A DNA stretch of 64,000 nt from Dokdonella fugitiva (GTDB taxonomy: Bacteria; Pseudomonadota; Gammaproteobacteria; Xanthomonadales; Rhodanobacteraceae): NCBI RefSeq assembly GCF_004342425.1, contig NZ_SLWQ01000001.1, positions 887,280 through 951,279 on the forward strand, in the 5' to 3' direction. Shown one piece after another: positions 38,331-45,995 of this stretch (positions within the stretch are counted from its first letter, which is position 1; every line of letters starts with the position of its first letter). The position numbers and the translations under genes are program-made. The notes below the pieces were generated by a model. The model did no database searches. It was not told the origin of the DNA and worked only from the letters and a program-made list of their open reading frames with translations.

Positions 38331-39590
38331 ATGCGCCCCGACCTGCTCGCCCGACTCGCCGACGCGCAGGCCGAACGCGCGCGCGCGTCGCTGCTGCGCC
38401 GCTTGCGCACGGTCGATGCGGTCGAGGGCGCGACGATCGTCGTCGAAGGCCGCCGCCTGCTCGACTTCGCCAGCAACGACTACCTCGGCCTCGCGCAACA
38501 CCCGGCGTTGCGCGAGACCCTCGCACGCGCGGCCGCGCGCTGGGGCGTCGGTGCCGGCGCGGCGCACCTCCTCGGCGGGCATCGCGACGAACATGCCGAA
38601 CTCGAAGCCGCGCTCGCACGCTGGACCGGGCGCGAGCGCGCACTGCTGTTCTCGACCGGCTACATGGCCAATCTCGGCGTCGTCGCCGCCTTGCTCGGCG
38701 CCGGCGACCTCTGCGTGCAGGACAAGCTCGACCACGCGAGCCTGATCGACGCCGCGCGCCTCGCCGGCTGCACCTTCAAGCGCTACGTGCACGGCGATGT
38801 CGCGAGCGCGGCGCGCCAGCTCGACACGGAGCCGGACGCGGCCGCGCTGCTCGCGACCGATGGCGTGTTCAGCATGGACGGCGACATCGCACCGCTGCGC
38901 GAACTCGCGCGCCTCGCGCGCGAACGGCAGGCGACGCTGATGGTCGACGACGCGCATGGCCTCGGCGTGCTCGGCGCCGACGGCGCGGGCAGCGTCGCCG
39001 AGGCGGGCCTGTCGCAGGACGACGTGCCGGTGCTGATGGGCACGCTCGGCAAGGCGCTCGGCGTCGCCGGCGCGTTCGTCGCCGGCAGTGCGGCGCTCGT
39101 CGACGGCCTCGTGCAATCGGCGCGCACCTTCGTCTACACGACCGCGTTGCCGCCCGCGCTCGCCGCGGCGACGCGCGTCGCGATCGACATCGCGCGCCAC
39201 GAAGGCTGGCGCCGCGACCACCTGCGGCGCCTGGTCACGCACTTCCGCACCGGCGCCCACGCGCGCCGCATCGCGTTGCTCGAATCGCGCACGCCGATCC
39301 AGCCGGTGCGGGTCGGCGACAGCGCGGCCGCGCTCGCGCTGTCGCGGCAGCTCGCCGAGGCCGGGTTCTTCGTGCCGGCGATACGCCCGCCGACCGTGCC
39401 GAAAGGCGAGGCGCGCCTGCGCGTCGCGCTGTCGGTGCGCCACGCGGAGGGCGACGTCGAGCGGCTGCTCGATGCGCTCGCATCCGCTGGCGCGTCGCTG
39501 CCGGCCGACACCGCGGTGCCCGAGACTCCCTCCACTCCCGCTCCCTTGCCTCGGGCCCGCGCGCGTCGCGGCCGCGGACGCAAGGCCTGA
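38331..39590 (+). CDS. bioF: 8-amino-7-oxononanoate synthase
   Basis: PLP-dependent condensation of pimeloyl-ACP/CoA with alanine. 419 aa. Landmarks are SNDYLGLAQHP, GVGAGAAHLLGGHRDEHAELE, VDDAHGLGVLG and the PLP lysine Lys241 in MGTLGKALG. The C-terminus carries an additional ~35-residue Pro/Arg-rich tail (TPAPLPRARARRGRGRKA) beyond the usual ~385-residue length. It lies 28 nt after bioB and 10 nt before bioH. Confidence 0.96.
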   Translation: MRPDLLARLADAQAERARASLLRRLRTVDAVEGATIVVEGRRLLDFASNDYLGLAQHPALRETLARAAARWGVGAGAAHLLGGHRDEHAELEAALARWTGRERALLFSTGYMANLGVVAALLGAGDLCVQDKLDHASLIDAARLAGCTFKRYVHGDVASAARQLDTEPDAAALLATDGVFSMDGDIAPLRELARLARERQATLMVDDAHGLGVLGADGAGSVAEAGLSQDDVPVLMGTLGKALGVAGAFVAGSAALVDGLVQSARTFVYTTALPPALAAATRVAIDIARHEGWRRDHLRRLVTHFRTGAHARRIALLESRTPIQPVRVGDSAAALALSRQLAEAGFFVPAIRPPTVPKGEARLRVALSVRHAEGDVERLLDALASAGASLPADTAVPETPSTPAPLPRARARRGRGRKA

Positions 39591-39600
39591 CCGCGACGAC

Positions 39601-40362
39601 ATGCACATCGAAATCCACGGCGAAGGTCCCGACCTCGTGCTCATCCACGGCTGGGCGATGCACGGCGGCATCTTCGCGCCGCTGCTCGACGCGCTCGCGC
39701 CGCACTTCCGCGTCCACCTCGTCGACCTGCCCGGCCACGGCCTCGCGCGCGGGGAAGTGCGCTTCGACGTCGCCGACAGTGCGCGCCGCATCGCCGCGGC
39801 AACGCCGCGCGCGCTCTGGGTCGGCTGGTCGCTCGGCGGCCTCGTCGCGCTGCGCGCCGCGCTCGACGTTCCGGCACGGGTGCGCGGCCTCGTCATGCTC
39901 GCCTCGAGCCCGCGCTTCGTCGCCGCGCCCGACTGGCCGCACGGCGTCGCCGCGACCGTGTTCGGCGAGTTCGCCGACGAACTGCATGCGCGCTACCGGC
40001 ATGCGATCGAGCGCTTCCTCGCGCTCGAGACGCTCGGCTCGCCGCACGCACAGGCGCAACTGCGCGAGCTGCGCCAGATCGTGTTCGCGCGCGGCGAGCC
40101 GCGCCTCGAAGCACTCTGCGACGGCCTCGCGGCGCTCGATGCGAACGACCTGCGCGACGCGCTCGGCCGGCTCGCGATGCCGAGCCTGTGGATCGGCGGC
40201 CGGCGCGACCGCCTGGTCCCGCCCGGTGCAGTACAGTGGGCGGCCGGGCACGCGCCGCACGCGCGCGCGCTCGAGTTCAACAGCGGCCATGCGCCGTTCC
40301 TCGAGTTCGCGCCCGCGATCGCCGACGCGCTCGTCGCGTTCGCGGCGGAGCTGCCGGCATGA
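39601..40362 (+). CDS. bioH: pimeloyl-ACP methyl ester carboxylesterase
   Basis: Alpha/beta hydrolase that removes the methyl group from pimeloyl-ACP methyl ester, ending the BioC/BioH pathway. 253 aa. The catalytic triad is visible as Ser77 (GWSLGG), Asp203 (GGRRDRLVP) and His230 (SGHAPFLE), with the oxyanion region LIHGWAMHGG near the N-terminus. Its last bases overlap bioC (ATGA). Confidence 0.95.
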   Translation: MHIEIHGEGPDLVLIHGWAMHGGIFAPLLDALAPHFRVHLVDLPGHGLARGEVRFDVADSARRIAAATPRALWVGWSLGGLVALRAALDVPARVRGLVMLASSPRFVAAPDWPHGVAATVFGEFADELHARYRHAIERFLALETLGSPHAQAQLRELRQIVFARGEPRLEALCDGLAALDANDLRDALGRLAMPSLWIGGRRDRLVPPGAVQWAAGHAPHARALEFNSGHAPFLEFAPAIADALVAFAAELPA

Positions 40363-41219
40363 GCGCGGGCCTCGATCGCGCGCACATCCGCCGCGCCTTC
40401 GGCCGCGCCGCGGCGAGCTATGCCGCGCATTCGCCGCTGCAGGCGGAAGTCGCGCTGCGCCTGCGCGAGCATCTCGACGAAGTCGCGGGCTTCGCGCCGC
40501 GGCGCATCGTCGACGTCGGTTGCGGTCCGGGCGAAGGTTGCGTTGCGCTGCGCGCACGCTTTCCCGACGCGGACATCATCGCGCTCGACCTCGCGCTGCC
40601 GATGCTGCGGGAAGTCGATCGCTCCTTCCCGCGCGTCGGCGCCGATGCGCAGGCGCTGCCGCTCGCCGATGCGAGCGTCGACCTCGTGCATTCGAGCCTG
40701 TGCCTGCAGTGGTGCGACGATCCCGGGCTCGCGCTCGCGGAGTTCCGCCGCGTGCTGCGGCCCGAAGGCCTGCTGCTGTTCTCGACCTTCGGGCCGGACA
40801 CGCTCAAGGAGTTGCGCGCGGCGTTCGCCGAGGTCGACCGCACACCGCACGTGAGCCGCTTCGTCGACATGCACGACATCGGTGACGGCCTGCTCGCGAG
40901 CGGCTTTCGCGATCCGGTCATGGAGCGCGAGGATTTCGTGCTCACCTACGCCAACCTGCGCGGGCTCATGCGCGAGCTGCGTGCGATCGGTGCGACCAAT
41001 GCCGACGTGCAGCGCCAGCGCACGCTGACCGGCAAGGCGCATCTCGCGCGCGTGGAGGCGGCCTACGAGCCATTCCGCGCCGACGGCGTGCTGCCGGCGA
41101 CCTACGAGGTCGTCTACGCGATCGCGCGCGCGCCGGCGCCCGGACAGCCGCGCCGCGAAAGCGGCGGCGACATCGCGAGCTTCCCGATCGAGCGGCTGCG
41201 CGGCAGCCGGCGTCGATGA
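40359..41219 (+). CDS. bioC: malonyl-ACP O-methyltransferase
   Basis: Methylates malonyl-ACP to start pimelate synthesis on fatty-acid machinery. 286 aa. It has the N-terminal BioC feature FGRAAASYAAHSPLQ, SAM motif IVDVGCGPGEG and the SLCLQWCDDP, FSTFGPDTLKELR and YEVVYA segments characteristic of BioC. It overlaps bioH by 4 nt and the following permease gene by 4 nt. Confidence 0.95.
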   Translation: MSAGLDRAHIRRAFGRAAASYAAHSPLQAEVALRLREHLDEVAGFAPRRIVDVGCGPGEGCVALRARFPDADIIALDLALPMLREVDRSFPRVGADAQALPLADASVDLVHSSLCLQWCDDPGLALAEFRRVLRPEGLLLFSTFGPDTLKELRAAFAEVDRTPHVSRFVDMHDIGDGLLASGFRDPVMEREDFVLTYANLRGLMRELRAIGATNADVQRQRTLTGKAHLARVEAAYEPFRADGVLPATYEVVYAIARAPAPGQPRRESGGDIASFPIERLRGSRRR

Positions 41220-42211
41220 GTGCGCGACGCGGGCACGCGCTCGTCGCGGTGGCGCTCGGCCTCGCCGCGGCGCTGTTCTTCACCGCGACGTACGTGCTGA
41301 ACCGCGCAATGGCGACCGGTGGCGGCCACTGGGCATGGTCGGCGGCACTGCGTTACCTGCTGACCTTGCCGATGCTCGGGGTCGTGCTCGCCTGGCGCGG
41401 CGGCTTCCGCGCGGTGTGGTCGGCGCTGCGCGCGCATCCGCTCGCCTGGCTCGCATGGAGCGGCGTCGGCTTCGGCCTCTTCTGCGTCTGCCTGACCTGG
41501 GCCGCCGCGTACGCGCCGGCGTGGCTCGTCGCCGGCACGTTCCAGCTCACCGTGATCGCCGGCATGCTGCTCGCGCCGCTGCTGTATCGCGACGCGCGTG
41601 CGCGCCTGCCGCTCGCCGCGCTCGCGTTCGGCGCGCTGATCGTGCTCGGTGTCGCACTCATGCAGGGGGCGCACTTCCACGGCCGGCTCGATCGCGACGC
41701 CTGGCTCGCGCTCGGCGCTGTCGCGTTGTCCGCGTTCCTCTACCCGCTCGGCAACCGCGCGATCCTGTTGCACCTCGAACGTACCGGCGAACAGCTCGAC
41801 GCGACCCAGCGCGTGTTCGGCATGACACTCGCGAGCCAGCCGTTCTGGTGGTGCGTCGCCGCGTATGCGGGCCACGCCGCGGGTGTGCCGCCGTGGTCGC
41901 AGGTGCTGCTCGCGGCGGGTGTGGCCCTCCTCACCGGCACGATCGCGACGATCCTGTTCTTCCGCGCGACCGCGATGGTGCAGGACGATCCCGCCGCGCT
42001 CGGCGCGGTCGAGGCGATGCAGGCGGCCGAGTTGCTGTTCTCGAGCCTGCTCGGCGTCTTGTTCCTCGGCGAAGCGGTGCCGCATGGCTGGGCCGTGGTC
42101 GGTGCCGTGCTCGTCATCGCCGGCATCGTCGCGCTCGGCGTGCTGGTCGGGCGGCGTGCCGCGGGTGATCGACGCGCGACGCGCGCGTTGCACTGCGATC
42201 GCGGCGCGTGA
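41216..42211 (+). CDS. DMT-superfamily transporter coupled to bioC
   Basis: 331 aa with about 10 hydrophobic helices in two halves, of the multidrug-resistance-efflux/EamA type (FTATYVLNRAM in TM1; EAMQAAELLFSSLLGVLFLGE near the end). The start overlaps the bioC stop by 4 nt, so it is translated with the biotin operon. Substrate unknown; a role in moving biotin or a precursor is suggested only by position. It is convergent with the hemP locus (27-nt gap). Confidence 0.82.
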   Translation: MSARRGHALVAVALGLAAALFFTATYVLNRAMATGGGHWAWSAALRYLLTLPMLGVVLAWRGGFRAVWSALRAHPLAWLAWSGVGFGLFCVCLTWAAAYAPAWLVAGTFQLTVIAGMLLAPLLYRDARARLPLAALAFGALIVLGVALMQGAHFHGRLDRDAWLALGAVALSAFLYPLGNRAILLHLERTGEQLDATQRVFGMTLASQPFWWCVAAYAGHAAGVPPWSQVLLAAGVALLTGTIATILFFRATAMVQDDPAALGAVEAMQAAELLFSSLLGVLFLGEAVPHGWAVVGAVLVIAGIVALGVLVGRRAAGDRRATRALHCDRGA

Positions 42212-42238
42212 ACGACGGCGCATTGGCGCACGTCGATG

Positions 42239-42880
42239 TCAGGCTGCGTGCAGCGGCGAGACGAGTTCGGCACCCTCGTCGCGCGCGATCGCGCGCGCGA
42301 GGTCGAGGCCGAGCAGCGAGATGCGCAAGGGCGGGCGCGCATCGAGCGTGCGCAACCACGGCAGGCGCCGCTGTTCGAACGCGAGCAGGCGCGCGCGCCA
42401 GCCGCCTGCGATGCGTGCGAGCGCGTTGCGCAGGAAGGCCGCGTGCGCGCTCCAGCGTGATGCAGGGTCGCGGCTGCCCACGCTGCGGCATTGCGCGGTC
42501 ATCTCGTCCCAGGCGAGATAGTCGCTGTCGGGCAGCAGGAACAGCTTCGCGCGCGGCTCGCCGTCGGCGCTCGCGAATGCGAGCCACTCGCGCGGCCCAT
42601 TCGGCGTGACCGCTTCGCACGCACTGACGTCGCTGCAGCGCGCGAGCACCGCGAGTGCAGGATGATCGAGCAACACGACGCCGCGCGGCAGCAGGCCTGG
42701 CGCGGGCGCCGCTGCGGGCGGCCGTCGCTCGAGCCAGAGCACGGTGCCGAGCTTCGGCAGGGCGTCGGCGAGTCGCGCCAGGTCGAGACCGCGCGATGTG
42801 CACACGGCAGGCGGCGCGTACGGCGGTCCCTCGTGCGGCAGGCATCCATCGGCATCGCTGCGATCGTCGAAGCTGCTCAT
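42239..42880 (-). CDS. hemP-linked protein of unknown function
   Basis: 213 aa, cytoplasmic by composition. It lies 32 nt downstream of hemP under the same Fur-type promoter. The segment PREWLAFASADGEPRAKLFLLPDSDYLAWDEM resembles in outline the '...FFD..G.a..K.yl' portion of HemS/ChuX heme-handling proteins, but the match is too short to assign the family. No signal peptide. A role in heme utilisation is inferred from the operon. Confidence 0.6.
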   Translation of the reverse strand: MSSFDDRSDADGCLPHEGPPYAPPAVCTSRGLDLARLADALPKLGTVLWLERRPPAAAPAPGLLPRGVVLLDHPALAVLARCSDVSACEAVTPNGPREWLAFASADGEPRAKLFLLPDSDYLAWDEMTAQCRSVGSRDPASRWSAHAAFLRNALARIAGGWRARLLAFEQRRLPWLRTLDARPPLRISLLGLDLARAIARDEGAELVSPLHAA

Positions 42881-42912
42881 GGGCGTCAGGTCGAGGCGAG
42901 CGCGCGGTCGCG

Positions 42913-43119
42913 CTACTTGGTGAGGATGAGCTTGTCGTTGCGCGTGAGGCGCAGGTGGTATTCCTGCCCCGCATGCTCGATCACGAGCTCGCGCCCGCGA
43001 CCGAGCAGCACACCACTGCTGATGCGTGCCGCGCGCAGCGGCGCGGCCGGTCGATCCGGCAAGGTGACGGTCGGCTCCGCGGACGGCGCCTGTGCAGCAA
43101 TCGAGTCGAGCATGGCCAT
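42913..43119 (-). CDS. hemP: hemin uptake protein HemP
   Basis: 68 aa. The C-terminal half matches the HemP family: ISSGVLLGRGRELVIEHAGQEYHLRLTRNDKLILTK, ending exactly as family members do. HemP is a small iron-regulated protein linked to heme uptake operons and reported to activate the heme receptor gene in some bacteria. ATG 43119 and ATG 43113 are both in frame; GGAG is 2 nt before the first and 8 nt before the second, which favours 43113. No TonB-dependent heme receptor is in the window. Confidence 0.88.
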   Translation of the reverse strand: MAMLDSIAAQAPSAEPTVTLPDRPAAPLRAARISSGVLLGRGRELVIEHAGQEYHLRLTRNDKLILTK

Positions 43120-43143
43120 CGCTCCGTTCTATGGACGCGATTG

Positions 43144-43171
43144 ATGATAATGATTCTCATTTGAATGTCAA
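43144..43171 (-). promoter_or_regulatory. hemP promoter with Fur box
   Basis: Reading the minus strand: perfect -35 TTGACA (43166-43171), 16-nt spacer, -10 TATCAT (43144-43149). A Fur site GATAATGATTCTCATTTGA (43146-43164, + strand; 14 of 19 match to the consensus) fills the spacer and -10. Fur-Fe would block polymerase, so hemP and the next gene should be iron-repressed. The site is an AT-rich island in otherwise very GC-rich DNA. Confidence 0.88.
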
Positions 43172-43405
43172 CTCGTTGATTCGCAGGGTACGCTGAGGCG
43201 TATACGCCTCGGTGCCCTCGTCCTCACCGCGCACGGCCTGCGCCAGGGATTCGTTGGAAAAGCGCAAACCGACATGCCATCCGTGGTCGTCGTGCCTGGG
43301 ATCGCCGAAGGCCGCCGCCCTCGCCACGCCATGCGGGAGCCGAACGGACGGTTCGCCGTTACCATCCGCTGCCGGGTGCGCGTAACGTCTGCCCGCTTCG
43401 AACAC
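43157..43405 (-). pseudogene. possible gene remnant (sulfatase-modifying-enzyme-like C-terminus)
   Basis: An 82-codon open frame between the Fur box and the regulator. The stretch RLPHGVARAAAFGDPRHDDHGWHVGLRFS resembles the C-terminal 'R..R....D.R....GFR' end of formylglycine-generating-enzyme (FGE-sulfatase) domains. The rest of that ~230-residue domain is absent and the only starts are GTG with no ribosome site, so if real it is a fragment. Its stop TGA lies in the Fur box. Tentative. Confidence 0.25.
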
Positions 43406-43425
43406 GACCGTCGGGATCGCCGCGC

Positions 43426-45828
43426 TTGCACCAGTTCCGCTTCGATGATTTCCGGCTTGATCCTGCGCGGCGCGAACTCTGGCGTGGCGATGCGTTGCTC
43501 GCGCTGCCGCCGAAGGCGTTCGACTGCATCGCCTACCTGATCGAACATCGCGAGCGCGCGGTCGGGCGCGACGAGCTCATGGCCGCGGTGTGGGGGCGCA
43601 GCGAGGTCAGCGACAACCTGCTCGACCAGGTGATGCTGCGCGCGCGGCGCACGCTCGGCGATACCGACGAGGCGCGGCGGATGATCCGCACGGTGCCACG
43701 CTTCGGTTACGCCTGGGTCGCGGCGGTCGAGGTGATCGGCGCCGCGCGGGTTGCCGAAACGGGCGCGGCGACGGCGCGCGAAACGCCTCCAGCGCCTGCG
43801 ATCGATGCCGGCGAACGTGATGCGGTGCATGATGCAGCTGTCCCGACCGGGCACGCGCGACGCGCACGCGGCGTGCGCGCGGCGATGTTCGCCGGCGCGA
43901 CGGCCGTGCTGCTGTTCGCGCTTGCTGCGGCGTGGTGGTCGCGCAGACCGCCACCACCGCGCACACACGCGAACCTTGCCCTGCTGCTGCCGGTCGCCGT
44001 CGACGCCGATGCGAAGTACGCCTGGGCGCGGCTCGGCGCGATGGAACTCATCGCCGATAGGCTGCGCAGCGCGGGCCAGGCGATGGTGCCGAGCGACAAC
44101 GTGGTCCCGCTCGCGCGCGATCTCGGCAGCAACGAACCCGACGCGGCGCAGTTACAGGCGATGGCCGGCGCATCGGCCGCCGCGCTCGTGTTGCGTGCAC
44201 GCGCAAACCAGTCGGGCGGCTCCTGGCGCGTGAGCGTAACGAGCCTGCTCGGACGCACGCCGCCACTGTTCGTCGAAGGCGACGCGCGCGACCTGCTCGA
44301 AGCCGCACGCATCGCCGCCGATCGCACCGCGACCCAGCTCGGCCTCGTGCCGCCGCGCGAGGACGACCCCCGCTCGCCGCGTGAACGCGCGCTCGACGGC
44401 GTGCTGCAGCAGGCGGAAGCGGCGATGCTCGCCGACCAGCCCGACACCGCGCGTGCGCTGCTCGACACGCTCGATGCGGAGCAGGCCGCGCGCCCCGAAG
44501 TGCGCTTCCGCCGCGCCGGCATCGATTTCCGCAGTGGCCGCCTCGATGCCGCGCAGGCGACGTTCGAGTCGCTGCTCGCCGCGGGATCGTCCGGCGATGA
44601 CCCGCTGTTCCGCGCGCGCGTGCTCAATGGCCTCGGCAACGTCGCGCTGCGCCGCGACGACTACGCGACGGTCGAACGCATCGCGGGCAGCGTCGTCGCC
44701 CTGCTCGGCGATTCGGCGCCGTCGCCCGAACTCGGCCGCGCGCTGACCGGGCGCGCGATCGCGCGCAGCGCCTTGTTCCGCTTCGACGAAGCGGTCGCCG
44801 ATTTCGCGCAGGCGCGCGTCGTGCTCGAGAGCGTCGGCGACCGGCTCGGCCTCGCGCGCATCGATGCCAACCTCGGCATCCTCGAGGCGCGGCGCGACCA
44901 TTATGCCGAAGCGCTGCCGCTGCTCGAGCGCGGCGCCGACCAGCTCGCGAATTTCCATGACCTCACCAGCGAGCTGTTCGCGCGCGTCGCGGCGGCCTAC
45001 GCCAGACTCTACCAGCTCGATATGGTCGCCGCGCTCGCCGGCGAGGTGCGCCTGCGCGAACTCGTCGAACGCGAACCGAATCCGCAATGGAAGCGCTACG
45101 CGACGCTCGCCCGCGTCGACGTGCTCGCGGCGAATGGCCGGCTCGGCGAGGCGCAGGCGCTGCTCGCCGGCGTTATCGCGGACGCGACGCGCGCGGGCGA
45201 CGCGCCGCTGCTCGGCTCCGCGCGCATCATCGCGGCGCGCGAGGCGCTCGCCCGCGGCGATGCGGCGCACGCGGCGAACGAGGCGGCCGACGTGCTGAAG
45301 ACGAGCTGGCAGGCGGAGACGCCGCGCGAGCAGGCCGGCGCGTGGCTCGCGCTCGTACGCGCGCGCCTCGCGCGGGGCGATATCGGGGCCGCACGCGACG
45401 ACGTCGACGCGTTCGCACGCTGGGCCGAACGCGATGGAGCTCCGGTCGCCCGGCTCTATGGCGTGCTCGCGCGTGCCGAACATGCCGCGGCGAACGGCGC
45501 CGCCGCGCAGGCAGATGCGGATTTCGCCGCCGCGCTCGCGCAGGCCGAGCGCCAGCGCGTGCCCGAAGACGTGCTGCGCGTGAGCATGGCCTATGCGCAG
45601 GCGATGCTCGCGCGGGGCGAACTCGCCCGCGCCGGGCCCGTCGCCGCGCGGACGGCGAGCTGGGCGGCACGCAGCTACGACGCCGCGCTGCTGCAGGTGC
45701 GCCTCTACCACGCGCTCGCGCAGGTCGAACCTTGGCGCGAGGCACTCGGACAGGCGCGTCGCCTCGCCGGCGAACGCGTCGTGCCGGTCGAGCTCACGCG
45801 TGAGCCGGTGCGCACCGCCGCGCGCTAA
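43426..45828 (+). CDS. membrane-anchored winged-helix regulator with TPR-like periplasmic domain (paralog)
   Basis: 800 aa, same architecture as 23006-25324. It has a winged helix at residues 1-~100 (HQFRFDDFRLDPARREL, RDELMAAVWG, IRTVPRFGYAWV), one membrane helix at about 145-167 (AAMFAGATAVLLFALAAAWW) and a TPR-like C-terminal region with LGAMELIADRLRSAG and the end YDAAL...ARRLAGERVVP. The start is TTG 43426; alignment of its N-terminus with the paralog supports it and no ATG is near. It directly precedes the subtilisin-like protease gene (167-nt gap). Confidence 0.82.
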   Translation: MHQFRFDDFRLDPARRELWRGDALLALPPKAFDCIAYLIEHRERAVGRDELMAAVWGRSEVSDNLLDQVMLRARRTLGDTDEARRMIRTVPRFGYAWVAAVEVIGAARVAETGAATARETPPAPAIDAGERDAVHDAAVPTGHARRARGVRAAMFAGATAVLLFALAAAWWSRRPPPPRTHANLALLLPVAVDADAKYAWARLGAMELIADRLRSAGQAMVPSDNVVPLARDLGSNEPDAAQLQAMAGASAAALVLRARANQSGGSWRVSVTSLLGRTPPLFVEGDARDLLEAARIAADRTATQLGLVPPREDDPRSPRERALDGVLQQAEAAMLADQPDTARALLDTLDAEQAARPEVRFRRAGIDFRSGRLDAAQATFESLLAAGSSGDDPLFRARVLNGLGNVALRRDDYATVERIAGSVVALLGDSAPSPELGRALTGRAIARSALFRFDEAVADFAQARVVLESVGDRLGLARIDANLGILEARRDHYAEALPLLERGADQLANFHDLTSELFARVAAAYARLYQLDMVAALAGEVRLRELVEREPNPQWKRYATLARVDVLAANGRLGEAQALLAGVIADATRAGDAPLLGSARIIAAREALARGDAAHAANEAADVLKTSWQAETPREQAGAWLALVRARLARGDIGAARDDVDAFARWAERDGAPVARLYGVLARAEHAAANGAAAQADADFAAALAQAERQRVPEDVLRVSMAYAQAMLARGELARAGPVAARTASWAARSYDAALLQVRLYHALAQVEPWREALGQARRLAGERVVPVELTREPVRTAAR

Positions 45829-45995
45829 AGCGTTGTCGATGCTGCTTTTCAGCGGCAGCACAGGGCACGCAAAGGGTTCGCGAATGCGAAGCGCAGGTCC
45901 GCTCGCCTAGCCTGCAGCGACCGGGACTCGGCGACGATCGGCATCGCGCCCACGTCGACATGCGCGTCCCGCCGCCGAACCGACGAGAGAGTTCC

